Shown here piece by piece: positions 37,355 through 50,492 of a stretch of DNA of 64,000 bases; the first letter of the stretch is position 1, and the number at the start of each line of letters is the position of its first letter. The stretch is taken from contig VZRG01000163.1 in the NCBI GenBank assembly GCA_013397435.1, positions 365,505-429,504 of the forward strand. Direction: 5' to 3'. The position numbers and the translations under genes were made by a program. The notes beneath the pieces were generated by a model. That model was not told the DNA's origin, ran no database searches, and saw nothing but the letters and a program-made list of their open reading frames with translations. The DNA is from Erythrocercus mccallii. Lineage: Eukaryota > Chordata > Aves > Passeriformes > Dicruridae.

Positions 37355-39039
37355 TTGAATTTGTCTTAACTTTTACAAAAGATAAAATACACTAAACCTT
37401 CCTTTCTTTTGTCCAGTTTGTCTTTCCATTTTATCACTTTATTTCTTCTAAAAGTGAAGAAATGAAAACACCCCTTAGCTTGATTTGTTGTTGATTTGTT
37501 GCAAAGAAAACAACATATTATCAGGTTTTTTATTTTTCTCTTAGCTAATGTTCAAGTGTCTCTATAAATGTTTTCAATAATAATTTTTAAATTAAAATTA
37601 AACTTTTTTTTCTCACTTTTAGTGGCTACTGCTTCAGTTTTAGAAGTGTGACTGTTTCTACCAGTAGTTTGTTTTAGGAAATATGAAGCATGGGAATGTT
37701 TCTGTGAGTTCTGCTACCTTTGTAGCCAAATGCCTTATGAAATCTTGATTTTTAGCTCTACAAAAGCTCCCTTTACAGTCCATGGGAGGATAAAAAAGTA
37801 AAAGAAAGAAAAAGAAAAAAGCATGAAAGAAAGAAAGAAAAATAAGAAAATTCACACCTCTATCAATTACAGAAATAGAAGAATGTCTGCTAGACTATAA
37901 ACCAAATTTTTAGTTGGCTAAAACAGACCCATCACCTTAAAGAAACTGGGAAGAGCAGCAATTTTGAAAACAAAGATTAGGAAAAAAAGAGGTTGGTTAC
38001 CAAAGAAATGCTTTGATTTAAAACAGTTGAGCAGGATCAGACTGCAGCTTTTAGATACATGCATATAACTTTCATTAGAAATAAGTGATTTTGTAGGAAG
38101 AAGGAATTCCAGGAAAGAGAAATGTGCAAAAGTCCCATGAAGCTGTCTCATGTTTCTGAGATACTTGACTACACACAGAGTAATTCCTCCTCAAACATGT
38201 TCCTCATCTTTTGTTTCCTCTCACAGTACAAGGTAACAATCCTAAACAGGATCATGGCTGTTGTGAACAGGAAGATTGGCACAGGACATTTCGTCATCTT
38301 GAGATTTGGAGGTCATAGCAGATGATCAGTTTTCTCCATGTGTCCCTACCAAAAATATTTCAGATCTTCTAGAGCAGTTAATTGCTCCCATGAGCAGTAC
38401 AATCAGACCAAGACAGACTTTCCACAAAATAAAAAGCTGTGCAGCAAGTGCAAGAGTGTGTTTACTGTTATTATTGGCTTATTGTCCACCTGGTTTTGAC
38501 CCTACCTTCCTTCATACTCTTCCCTCTCCTGTCTTCCCATAGATATTGGCTTGCTGACTATACAGATTTGTGCTTGGCCCTTGAGCTCTGTGGTGAGAAG
38601 ACACCTCTGTGCCAGATTCTGGCCCTCCCCATATCTGTTCTGTCTATGCTGTATCTTCCTACCCCTTTAAGCAGAAAAGTGTGAAGTAGAAATGACAAAT
38701 TATGCTTCAGGAAAAACTCAGCACCCAAAAATGTGCCTGATTGTGTTAATTCTTTAGCTATTTTTGCCTACCCCCCGTGGTGTCTTCTGACCTCAGAAGC
38801 CCCAAACATAGTGAAATATTGTTAATGCTTTCTACACCCAAATCTACCCAGCAGCAACATGAGCAGTGCAAGAAATATTATGGGTTGAACCTCATCCACA
38901 ATACTTTGCTTCACCAACCACTTAAGCATAAAGAGACAGTGTGTTTGAATACCAGCTACTGAACATTCTAGAGTCAAATAAACAGAAATTGCCAAAAGAA
39001 ATTGTATAAATGGTATGTACTTCCTCATTTGAATGTTAA
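37355..39039. other. AT-rich non-coding DNA
   Basis: Contains the purine tract at 37792-37850 and many short open frames on both strands with no recognisable protein. Confidence 0.6.
37792..37850. repeat. (GAAA)n-type purine tract
   Basis: Imperfect GAAA and AAAAG units over about 60 bp, interrupted by GCATG. Read on the minus strand they give a spurious Phe-rich peptide. Confidence 0.88.
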
Positions 39040-39330
39040 TGGTTTCATTTCTAGTAAAGGAATTGATTATGCAGATTTGATTTATTGTTAGCTCAGCTCA
39101 ATAGTATTGATTTAGGTATTGAGCATAATATGTGCCACTGCAGTTATTGTTTCCCTGAAATAATTTGTTTGATTGATTACATTTTTACTGTTTTAATGAT
39201 ACCAGTCATTATGGTACTGGCATAACACATGCAAGCATAATATACAGGTCGTTATTTCCCGAGCCAGTGATACGTCATAACTCAGGGTTATCAGATGCCA
39301 TGCTTTTTACTGTTCCCTACCCTGAAAGTC
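39040..39330. promoter_or_regulatory. Motif-rich candidate conserved non-coding element
   Basis: Complex AT-rich sequence with no repeat signature. Visible motifs: TGATTGATTA at 39170-39179 (PBX-HOX type), TTATTGTTTCC near 39144 (SOX-like ATTGTT), and TACGTCA at 39271-39277 (reverse TGACGTA, CREB/ATF-like) followed by TAACTCAG. CpGs are kept at GGTCGTTATT, TCCCGAGCC and TACGTC. A developmental enhancer is a fair guess, but no conservation data are available. Confidence 0.28.
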
Positions 39331-39753
39331 AACAATGAGCATCCACTGTTACACCAAATTACTATTTTTGAAAATCAAATAGAGTCACACATTCACTACA
39401 AGCTGATACAGCCAGTTAATACAGCCTGACAGAGTAGGGAAAACAACTCCCAGGTATCAAATAAGACAATGTTCTCCCCCTATTGAGGGACATACCAGGT
39501 CCCTCACTTCAAAATCCCAGGTCTCCTCTGGTCTTCTGAAAATGTTCACCTCTCCGACAATTGCGAGGAATCTGTCCCCTGTACCTACACATGTTGGTTA
39601 TTCATGTCCCTTTGCCCTCTCAGAGGCTGGGAGGAAAATACGATTTTTACAGACGCACAGTGTTCTGGAGAATAACAACAAACAAACTGGGAACTTTGGT
39701 ATTTTTCCATTGTCCTCTTGTTATCATATCTATGATATGAGAGTACACAGCAG
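39331..39753. other. Non-coding DNA, nothing recognised
   Basis: Short frames only. No repeat family seen. Confidence 0.6.
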
Positions 39754-40257
39754 CTATGCCCACATTAGTGGGACAACTGAGAGAGGTACTATTTTAACAG
39801 GCTGCCAGTTACTCTGTCTTTGAAAACTAGTATTGTTTGTACATGACCTAGAACCACTAGTTTTAACATGAAGGGCAACCAGCTTGATCAGATATTCCTT
39901 GTCTTCTGATATCCTCGTATCACCAGTTTTTGCAGCCACTTTCCTCAGAAAGTAGGGAATCCTCAGATACTTTTTCTTTTGATACCAGTCTCTGAACTGA
40001 TGATCTCTGTGATATTTTGCATATGTCTTTCTGGTAATTAGCTGTGTCTTTTCCTTATTTAGATCAAGAATACAAGGTTTGCTTAGGATTTGTTGGTTTT
40101 TTCTTGGCAAAATTTCAGCTTTTTTCAAAATGGAATCACTTCCTCTTGATTGTATTATGCACCTGCCCCCAAATCTATTGCAAACAGGTATTTGCCCTTG
40201 TTTCCTGACTCTCTGTTTTATCAGCTGCACCTTGACTGTTCTTAAGCACTTTTACTT
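39754..40257 (-). CDS. Unidentified open frame, possible exon; basic and aromatic-rich
   Basis: This is the longest uninterrupted frame in the window, about 167 codons from just after an upstream TAA to a TAG. It has no ATG near the front (a GTG at 40230 is the nearest listed start), so if real it would be an internal or terminal exon rather than a complete gene. The peptide is rich in Lys and Arg, with a charged aromatic block (YHRDHQFRDWYQKKKYL) and few hydrophobic runs, unlike most random AT-rich frames here. I recognise no family. I see no strong splice acceptor directly upstream on the minus strand and no donor inside. One frame this long is not far from chance for 64 kb on both strands. 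Confidence 0.2.
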
Positions 40258-42186
40258 TAAGGAATACAATCTTCACTGCAAACCTTCACTTCTACCTGTT
40301 CTGAACAACATCGTGTGCATTTCTTGCAGGGAATGCTTTGCTTTGATCTTTTTGCCAGTTCTAATGCTTTTAATTTGATCTGTAATTATTGCCTATAATA
40401 ACTGTTTCAGTTCACGTGTCTCAGCTTTAATATAAGGGTGATTAAGTGCTCAGTGATCCTGCTTGGCAGCCACCTTCTAGTAGGGAAGCATATAATTCCC
40501 TGACAACATTTTTACAGGAGTACAAGTGCTCTTAAAGTCTCCAATGCTTTTAGGAATATATATCCTTATTTGTGTTCCCAGGGTCTGAAGTACAGCCCAC
40601 CACTGTGCTGACCCCCCACAGATATCCATGTGAAACACTTCTGGGCTTCACAACTGTGCTTGCTTTGCAGTGCAACCACATTTTCTTGATCTGCTTTTCT
40701 TAGTTTGTTTTTAAACACTAAGGGAGTGGTTGTGTAACACATGAGTGCTCATTTAGAGAGAACTGTATGTCCTGTTTTTCCCAACTTTTGATGGACCAAG
40801 ATTGCTGAAGGTTATGGCCCTCTCACACGACATGAAAACCTCCACTGCCTTCTATAGTAAATGCTATAGATGTAATATCGTTATGAATTGAATTAATTAT
40901 AGTTTTTGGACTTCGTCAGCACATGTTTCTAAAGTTGTACTTAATACTTTACTTTCAACATAGAATAAATATTTGTAAGTTACAAATGGGAATTGAATGT
41001 ATGCAGCTTTTAGAAGGCACAGAGGTATAATTTAGAGACAAAAATGATTCTTATTTTTCTTGCCTTTTTTTCTGAAAAGGGTTTAATCTTTCAAAAATGG
41101 AGAGAGAAACACACTTTAAGGGTGTTTTCCCTTTCAAGATTTGAGAAAATATAAAGTTATTTTACTTTAAATTATAAATCAGAAACACATTTCAATCAAA
41201 TATATATTTAAGCAAATCATAAATATCTTTATACAGAGCTATGCTGAATGTATAGATAAAGGTATTGATATGCAGATATATATTTTAAAAAATCATTTTG
41301 TATTTGCAATCATTCTAAGGCAAATCTTATTGGATTCACATTGACTTTATACTCTTTACAGAGAAACAGTTTTTCCAAAAGCTGCAAATCTTTTTCTAAA
41401 CACTTTCAAACACAATCAAAGGAAAAAGCTACACATTCTAACTTTGATACAGCCTTCTTTTATTTATTTCCTCCTCGGCTGCAGCTACTGATTCCCTCTG
41501 TTGATAAACCTTTTTTTCAAACATGTTCAATGGAAATTAAAACAGACCTTATAGGTTTATGAAAGCATGATAGATCAAGACAAATAGATGTTAACAAGAA
41601 ATTATATTGGATTAATGCTACCTGTTCTCACAGATGAGTTCCATGTTTGTCTATCAGCAATCAAGAAAAATTAATCACCTCTTATACATTCTAGACATTT
41701 TCTACTTGCTCTATTCAAAGGGAGACAAGCCAGCTTTTATTGTTATTGAATTTTTTAATTGGTGCTGAATATTTCCCTCTGTGAAGACTGTGGAGTGGGA
41801 GTGTTGTAAGTACAGCAATAAGCAGTTGCACCTGCTGCTTTGCCAGAACTCTTTATTACCTTTATTATTGGACTCAAGGACAACAGATGCTCCTTTTTTG
41901 GGGTTTCTCTCTATCATCCTTCTCCACAGCCAGATGAACTTCTCCATGTAGGGTAGCAAATCCTTTCCCACACTCTGCTGCACTCAGGAGATGGTCAGAG
42001 GTGTTGGAGTTGGCTATGTATGTACTCTTGACTCAAAGACATGGGGGGCTTTACAGGTTGTAGCAAATCAGAGGGAAGAGGGAAGCTACATCCCAAAGAA
42101 CAAATACAGGTTTCAGTCTTCTTATGGAAAGTAAAACACTGAAACTCAATCAGAGCCCACTTCAGCAATGGAGAGGAGACCACTGA
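40258..42186. other. AT-rich non-coding DNA
   Basis: No gene recognised. TA-rich text lies near 41150-41290. A 90-codon minus frame at 41711-41983 shows no known domain. Confidence 0.6.
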
Positions 42187-42528
42187 GAGAGGATCTTGTC
42201 ACTGTGTTCAAACATCTTTAGGGCAGGCGTAAAGAGGATGTGGCCAGACTGTTTTCAGTGGTGCCCACTGACAGGACAAGGGCCAACAGGCACAAACTGA
42301 AACACAGGAAATTCCATCTGAAGATAAGGAAAAACTTTATTGTGAGGATAGCGGAGCACTGGAACAGGCTTGTCAGAGAGGATGTGGAGTATCCCTCTCT
42401 GGAGATATTCAAGAACTCATGTGGACACGATCCTGTCCAGCCTGCTATAGGTGGGCCCACTCTAGCAGTGGGCATAGGACTGGGTGGCACTAGAGGCCCC
42501 TAACTCCACCATTCTGTGATCTGTGTGT
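42187..42528 (+). mobile_element. CR1 LINE, 5'-truncated copy (about 340 bp)
   Basis: It begins in GGATCTTGTCACTGTGTTCA, continues through GTGGCCAGACTGTTTTCAGT, AACTGAAACACAGGAAATTC, GAGCACTGGAACAGG and CTCTGGAGATATTCAAGA, and ends in CCACCATTCTGTGATCTGTG. This is the 3' section of an avian CR1 of the type whose tail reads TTCTGTGAT. The plus strand is sense. An open frame of 87 codons inside it (42240-42503) is a remnant of element sequence, not a host gene. Confidence 0.95.
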
Positions 42529-45107
42529 AATTGAGAAAATGCTAGAACACACATTATTTTTTAAGAGGCAATTAGATGGTAACTGCTGCGCTTCAAGACC
42601 ATCTCTTTGTTGTATGTTCCTATGGCTCTCAGCACAGCAAAATCCCATAACAGGAGCCTGTAGATGTACAGTCTGCTGTGATGGACATGTAATTATTCTC
42701 TGAATGACAAGTGCCTGAATTGTCCCATTGGTCATTCTCTGAGTAAGTACACAGCTAATGTGCTGCTCCAGCCATTCAGAGGTGTGGTATCAAGGCACTT
42801 GAGCACTTGAGAAAGGATTCCAAATAGTCCAAGAGGAAAAAGGAGCGTGTTAAAGGAGACACATAGGTCAATTAACAAGCGGGTAAAGATCATGACTTCT
42901 TGGTTTTGGTTTTTACAAACTTTATGTGAGAGCAGGCATGATGATCACAGAGTTAGCACAATGTTGTAAAATAGTGGCACATATGTAAATGTTTCCTGAA
43001 AAGTACTCAAAGATCCAGCACTGGTTGATGTTTAGAGGAATCCACGGTTAATCTTCAAAATTTACTTTTGCAGTAGCTGACTGGAAATGTCATATCTGTC
43101 TTTTTGGTGAACATCTGGATTTACAAAAGCAAACTTTTCCACTTTCTTGGGAAGTTTCTGGTTGGGCAAACTTTCAGATCCATCAAGTATGGGTATGTCT
43201 AGTACTTTGACTAGTTTTGCCCTTTGTGAAAGTCTATCTCCTATTCTACCTTCAGCTTTTCATAAGCTTTATAAAGCATATCTTCTTTTCAATGGAAAAA
43301 AAAGGAAATTCAGTTCTCTTTCACAACTTTTGTGCTTCTGCAACCATTTCATCCCAGACTCTTGCACCTCACCTTCCCATTGATGGCCTGTTGTTAAGAG
43401 TCACAGAGGAGCCCATTCACCTATTATTGATCCTAATGCAAAGCTTGCTTTCCTCCACTTTTTTATAACCGTCCTTCTTTCCATATCAGATTCAGGTTTC
43501 TTGCTTCTATTTTTGTGGTCATATAAGTCCCGTGGCCAACCTGGTTTTAATTTTTTTCTCCATTTTCCACTTTTTCACTTTCTTAGCCTCCTTCCAATCT
43601 GCTCTTCAGCTTTTTCATGTTATTTTCTCATGTGTTTCAAATTATTTAAAATTCAGATGGATAGGAATTTTGTCTTCCTACAGTTGTAAAGTGCTATTTA
43701 CAGATGGAGATAAAAGAAATGTAAATATTTATTAATACTTTTTCCTATTTGTCACCTAGCAATATCAGTAAGTTTTGTTCCTCTTCCAAGCAGCAAATAA
43801 ATGTACATGAAAAAAAATTTGTTCTACAAGTCTTGCAGATTTTAACTTCTGAATTTGTCCTAAAATGACACCCTACCTTTTGATATCAGCTTTGCCAAGT
43901 TGAAACTGTAATTGCATTCATACACAACCTGAATCGTTTCTTTTGTGATTAATATTTTTATGTTCTAAAGTCATCCAAAGAATATTACCTTTCCGAGCAA
44001 CTCAGCCAAAGGTATCTTAATTATCCTTAATTGCCATTCAAGTAAAAATTCCCAATTCCTTTTTTACAGTAACTGTCTAATGTCAACACATTATATTTAA
44101 AATGGAGATGAGTATGGGAAACAGCTACTTCTGTATAAAAAGACATTAACTTACTTGTTTGCAATGGCTGGTTTTAGAAATTTTTCCCAAGTTCAAGCCA
44201 GTTTCTCAGAGAAAATTGAGTGCGTAGACATTTTCCAATAACATTTGTTTACCTTTTTATATATGTGCATAAACAGGTGAGTTTGAGGTGAGCTTACAGT
44301 GTGCCTGCAAGCATTCTTCTGAAATGTATGGACCCATTTTGGGATTGCCTAACAACAAGAGAAATAGTCTTGCAGCTAAAATGACATCCCTAGCATTTTA
44401 CTAGCTGTCTTTATAAATCTATATTTGGTTAATACCTATGCCCTCTTGAAACTGGCAGGGAATTTTTTGAGTGGGCATAGTGCCACCCCAACAGATGGTC
44501 ACAGACGAAGGCATGCCAGAGAACCAGTATGTGCCTCATGTTTGAGTATTAAGCTATGGATTTCCATCCAAGAATGTCAAAATAGCAGTCAATGCAGAAT
44601 ATCTGAGCCTATGGCTAAGGGGATATGCTGACTATTCCTGCTCAGAGCTGGATTACCTTTCAAAAATCATAATTTAAAAAAAAAAAAAGAGAAAAATCCT
44701 TCCCCAGCTGTGAAATTTTGGCACTAACAAATGAGGAATAGAAGGAAAGAGAAGTATTTAATGAAATATTTTAACAGCTTACTACACATTAAGCACCTGA
44801 AGTGTCTCCAAGATAAAAACAGCCTTCTGAGGCATGGCTCAATTTCCAGGAAATAGTTTGACTGATATCAGAAGTTGGACCTGCAGATTACCCATCATGG
44901 TAGCCCATGTCTGTTTTTTGTTAAACAGCCCAGTCCTATCCAGGGTATGTCGCAAATCATGTCAATTTAAATTGGTACAAACTGGTGAAAAACATTGTGT
45001 TTGTGCCAAGAAGTTTCTATTTATTTCTTATACTGACCTTTAATGGAAGTAAAGGCCAGAAAGGAACATATTGAGTAGTTTCAGCTGGATCAGGGTTAAC
45101 ATTTATT
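42529..45107. other. AT-rich non-coding DNA
   Basis: No gene recognised. T-rich frames at 43147-43735 give hydrophobic Phe/Leu/Ser peptides in several frames, typical of pyrimidine-rich DNA. An A-run lies at about 44676-44688. Confidence 0.6.
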
Positions 45108-45325
45108 TCATAGAACACACTAAGTAGGAATGGATCAATGAGGATCATTGAGTCTCTTCCTGGCCCTGTACAGGACAATCCCAAGACTCACACCATGTGC
45201 CTAAGAGCATGGTCCAAACTGTCCAAGGCTCTTTTCATGAACTCTCTCAGGTTTCGTGCTGTGACCACTTCCCTGGGGGGCCTGCTCCATGACTGATCAT
45301 GCTCTGTGTGAAGAATATTTTTCCA
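45108..45325 (-). mobile_element. CR1 LINE fragment, antisense
   Basis: Read on the plus strand it is the complement of CR1: TCATAGAACACAC (degraded tail), TCCTGGCCCTGTACAGGACA, CACACCATGTGCCTAAGAGC, TGTGACCACTTCCCTGGGG, then TGTGTGAAGAATATTTTTCC. The element's sense strand is therefore minus. Diverged and truncated, with no coding capacity. Confidence 0.93.
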
Positions 45326-48300
45326 CTAGATAAAGACATTGCTAATGAAAACAATTGCATGGTTCTAGAGATTATATTGTGAAGGTAAAAGCTTATGCTG
45401 TTTAGGGAGATAAATACTAAGAAAGCTTGAAATAAATTAAAAAAAAAATTAAAGTCCTAGAAGAAGAATATTCAAAGTCAAGTCAAATTTGTGGGTAAAA
45501 GATGCTGAGTACGAGAATGAGAAGTTGACATTACTACAGATACCTTAAGTCACTGGGGAAGGGTGAATAACATTTATCCTCTTGAGCTATCAACCCTGCA
45601 TCTTGCCTGGCCCATTTTGCCTGGTATCTCTGACACTTTAGTCTACATCTACACAGGAATGTCTTGCTGATCTATTTATTTCAATCCAGTTGTGGCAACT
45701 CAACTCTAATAAACTGATCATTTCACTTTGCTCCCTAACTTGGTCTAATTTTCTTGTTAATCACAGTGTCAATGAAGCTTTGTGATAAAGCTTCTTAAAT
45801 GAAAGTCCTTTCTTAAAAAAACAACAGCAACAGCATTTGGTTCTCACAAAAATCACAGTTTTGGTTTTTCTTGCCCTTAGCTGTACCATAGGTACCCAAA
45901 ATTATGTAAAATCTGAGGTAGTATCTTAGATTAATAAACTGCCTGGTTGCCATTATTTTTGCCAATGTAAATTCTGAACTCCTGAATCATAGTGAAAAAT
46001 AACACTTCTGAGTGTCATCATCAGCATAATTGTTAAGACCTGGGACAGAGCATTTAGAGTTTCTGAGCATATTTTTTTGACAACAAAAAGCAGAAGTGTC
46101 GCTTTCTCAGCACTAGCCTAAAAAATAAAACAAGAACAGGATTCAAAGTTTAAAATATAGGACTACAGAGGGAAAGACAAAAGACCACTTAGAAGCTTCT
46201 GTCTTTAATATATCTTTCTCAATATCCACAAGGTCAATGTTTGGGGCTGATACTAAAATAAACATCCCATGGGACAATTCTATAAAGTGTGCTTTCTGTA
46301 TCATGCAGGACAAAGTAAAATATATAGTAGGTTTTGACCCATGCACAAAAAGGTGCTTCAAACCAACAGTTTATAAAAGTCTCTTCTCTCTCCAGAGTGA
46401 TGCAGGCATTTTTCACCTTTTCCAGATTCACTGGAAAAGTAGCTCTTCACAACTCCGCTTTCACAGCTGTCTGCAAATATGGACACCTAATTTTCTAAAA
46501 AAGCTCTTCAGTTGCTTCCCTTCCATGAATCTTTCTCTCCCCTACGGTTCATGATGTTTTAGATGGTCTCTACATGACAATGCCCTGCTCGCACTGGCTG
46601 ATATATGGCAAGCAGAACAGCGATGGAAAATGGCAATGTAAAAACAAGCATCCCTCCTAACTTCTGTTCCTTAGGAATATTTGCATTGCAGATTAAAGAT
46701 GCATTTAGAGATATAGATGAAAGCAGTTAATACAGGTACCAATTTCCTGGAAACACTCCATCCCAGCAGTCAGTTCTAGCCAGGGTGCAATGAGATTTTC
46801 ATGCCATGGAGCACACTGAGCTGTGCCTGTGTTAGCCAGGTCACATCAACTGCTGCAGGGCACACATCTCCCTTGTCCTTTTGCTGTGATGACAGTTTTC
46901 ATTTCTGTAGACTCCAGATGTGGCAATTTCCATATTAATTCTCCCAGGATAGATTAAGCACTTGGGAAATTCTGTTGATTTTAGGTAGATGAAATAGTTG
47001 GGAAGCAGAAAGGCAATAACTGCATACATAGACATGTAAGTTGTCTTTCTGCAGGGAGAAATCTGTTGCCAAGAAAACATAAAAAGATTCAAACAAGGCT
47101 TTCAGCTTTCAGCTCTCCCCAAAATAGTCTGAATGCTTAACAGAAGTAGTTTTCCTTGCAGTGAAATAGCACATAAAAAAATGTTCAAAGGTTTCCTTTT
47201 CAGCAGTTTTTAGCAATATTGGAATTTTCATATTCACACTATATGAAAAATAGGGACCAGGTAGTCTTGTCCAGTGGTTTCCTGTTGAAGAGAAAAGTGG
47301 GAACTGCTGTGTTATAAATGTCTTCTAGAGGAAGAGAACAAAAGGAGATGACTAAGAAGCCATGGGAACTGAGCTGGAAGGAAAAGTCTATTCTAGGTTG
47401 TGTGTGACTGCCTGTGTGCAATATTTCTGCATCTTTGTAGTTGTTGGGGATGTGGTTTTTAAATGTTAAGATAAATTCTCTCCTTTTAGCTCCCCATATT
47501 GAATAAACAACATTGAGAAAGCTGAGGGCAGTTTTTTTGAAGCCAGGAATTTTGCATGGGATGCTGAGTACAGTCCCTGTGTCCCTACCATAGCACTCTG
47601 CTTTGCAGATGGCAGCATCTGCTGAAAAAGTCTCCATTTCCTCATAACAGGCATGTTATCAAAGCTCCTGGTCTTTCCTAATACTCATTTTGTCTTTCCT
47701 TCCTCTCTTTACAAGCTGTGCCTAAATCCAGGTGTGCTGCTGTGTCTACATTTCCTTTAATATACCAGCATCCACAGCCTACAGACTTTGGCCCAGATAG
47801 GACTGAAAGAACAATTCTCAGAAGTCTGGGACTTGGAAAATACACTAAGTCAAAGCACATAAGAATTCATTAATGCATTATATTTAAAAAAGAAAGGGTT
47901 TCTGGGAAACAGGGGAAGAAATTGGCAGGTGTATATTGTTATCTGTGAGTCCTGAGTTCCTTTCCTTTTTACCATTTAGTATGTTGTGCTTTTTTTTTCT
48001 TTTATTTTTTTCCCATCTGTACTCAAAATGGAGCATTTTGCTGTAAAAAGACCCTTGAAAGAGTAAGTCTTGAAGGTTCAAGAACTGGTATTTGCCTTTT
48101 GAAACTCTTCCTAGAGATCTGACTTTTGATAAGGACATTGTCATCAAATCAGGTACCACTCTTCATTTTTCCAGTGTCCTAATGTGAAACAAACAAGTAC
48201 TACTCCAGAGAAGTGCCTCTTTCTGGAGAAAAAGCATGAAAAGAAGAATGAAAATGAAAGAGTACACTGAGGTGTGAAAGGGTGATTTCAGAATGTGTAT

Positions 48301-49279
48301 TTATGTTCCCGAGGAGGTCAGAAAACTAGGGAACAGGGTAACTGTTTAAATTGGAATTATGATGGTTCCTTTTTTCATCAAGAATAATAGTATCTGATGT
48401 CATAAAAACACACATCTGTAAACCTCACTTTCACATATTAGATCAAAAGTGAACCTAACTCCTTACTGCAGAGCTCCAGTTTTACAATATTATACCTCCA
48501 CCAATTTTTCTAGCACTTGATAACAACCTTGACTGAGACAGGTGCAGAACAGATCCAGAATATGTATTGTTTATTGTCCAGAAGGGACTGAAAATGTCAG
48601 TGTAGAGATCCTTGAGGAGAGTGGGGCTGTGTAAATATTTGAATAGTTTTCGTAACATTTTCCCAGATCTGTTTTTCAGCGTTTGGAATTTTCATATTTG
48701 AGCAAACATTCACAAAACAGCAAACTGCCTGGAAAACCCTACAAAGTCAAAAGATCAGTTATAATCATTTACCTTGAGAGCTGACCTCCCTTCACTGGAA
48801 ATTATCCTCCTTTTGGATGCAAACTCTGCAAAAGTGAAATTCAGATGTAATTTTAGACAAACACCAGTATTCTTGAGAGTTTTGAAACTGAATCTAAGCA
48901 AGTACTTGACTGAAAAATAAGCTTTTTCACTGATCAGACTGTTTACATGATTGCCCTACCCCTATATTGCACCTACTAACACTTTTTTCACTACAAAAAT
49001 AAGGAAAAACGTTGTGTCCACCCTTTATTTGTAGAAAAAAAAATATATAAACACAGTTGTGCATCTCTACTGGCTACATATCTTTCCCCAAGACTTTTTG
49101 TTTGCTAATTTCTGAGACATTTAAAATGCAACCTATTCACAGCACAGAATCACAATGTCTAAATCCTGATAAGTGAAAAAAAAATCACTTCTAAAGACTT
49201 AGAGTATCAACAAGCTTGAGGGTGAGGAAAACAGTATGGGTCCAGTAATGTAAGGGATAAGAGAGTTTTTCTGGCTAAT
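45326..49279. other. AT-rich non-coding DNA
   Basis: Nearly 4 kb with no recognised exon or transposon. Frames of up to 132 codons (47239-47637 minus) lack recognisable domains. A T-rich stretch lies near 47991-48012. Confidence 0.6.
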
Positions 49280-49430
49280 ATATAGTGTATATTTTTATTT
49301 CCAGCATTATATGCCACTTGCCAGAACTGTTTGATGCTGTGAATTAGTTTGGAATTATAATTTCATGAATAATTCACAATCACTGCAGTGATTCCAGAAA
49401 GTCATAACACCTTATCATACATTCGCATCA
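49280..49430. promoter_or_regulatory. Complex AT-rich segment, possible regulatory element
   Basis: GGAATTATAATTTCATGAAT and AATTCACAATCACTGCAGTG lie in a stretch free of simple repeats, with homeodomain-like ATTA cores. Weak motif evidence only. Confidence 0.13.
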
Positions 49431-50471
49431 GTGCTCAACACTGAAGGGAATTTCGTTGTGTTTCTAGAAAGTGTTGTGATGTCTTGGAGAGTAAGTGTGG
49501 TTCAGCTAAATATTAATAAAAATTCCTGTGTGCTTCTATGCATTTTCTTCCTTCTAATCCTCTGCATAACCTACAGGTAACATTTTTTTAACCACAACAC
49601 CCAATCTGAAGCTACTACGTGTCCTGTACCCAGGATTTTGTCACTTGCTGTGCATTTCAATGGCATTTCATCCATTTTTGTGAGTTATTGGAGTACTTAA
49701 AGTAAATTTTGCAGATCCCATCTGAAACTGAACTGAACTTCAAAAAATATCACTGTCACTCTTCTTTGCAGGCACCAACAGAGAATAATAGACCTAATAA
49801 GAGGGCAGTGTACATCAGGAGAGAAAATAACCCTTAAGTGGAAGTTTTATCACTCAGATGGTCAACATTTTATCTCTGACAATAATGGCTTGACTTAGTG
49901 TGGGACAAGTCTTCAAATACTCAACATTTCTAAGCCTTCCTTTGTGAGATACAGAAAATCCATGCTCTTCCCAAGCAGCAGAAGATAAGGGTAGTGCAGG
50001 ACATTGTCAGAGAGCACATGTGAAATGTTAACTTGCTCAATGTAGTCACAAATCAGAGAGAGAACCATAACCCCCATCTCCAGTAGTTATTTGTACAGCA
50101 TCTTGGACAACTCCCAGAGTAGGGAAGCAGAGACCTACTAACTAAGAGCAACTCCCAAACTGATGGCTTCAGGGAGCACAGATGGGGCTTACCCTCATGT
50201 GTTGTGACAGATCAGTTCCCCACCACAGACTGCTAAGTTCACAGTAGGTCCCTGGAGTCTGAAAGTGAGAGAGTCAGCTTTCACCATTCAAAGAAAGATT
50301 TGTTTTCAGCTGCACAGAGGAAGAAATGTGGATCTGTTCTGCCACAGTACCTGCAAATTAGGGTCAATTGGAAAAGTACAGAGGCCAGATCATCTGCATT
50401 TTGCTGAATCATGTACAACTCAGCAGAAGAAAGCTAAAATGCAACTAAATTGGAATGGAAGCATTTTGGGC

Positions 50472-50492
50472 TTTTTTTTTTTTTTTTTTTTT
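50472..50492. repeat. Poly-T run (21 T)
   Basis: Uninterrupted T21. On the minus strand it would be a poly-A tail, but no SINE, LINE or cDNA-like sequence precedes it. Confidence 0.95.

Noticed and set aside
42240..42503. 87-codon plus-strand frame
   Set aside because: It is inside a decayed CR1 copy and represents element sequence, not a host gene.
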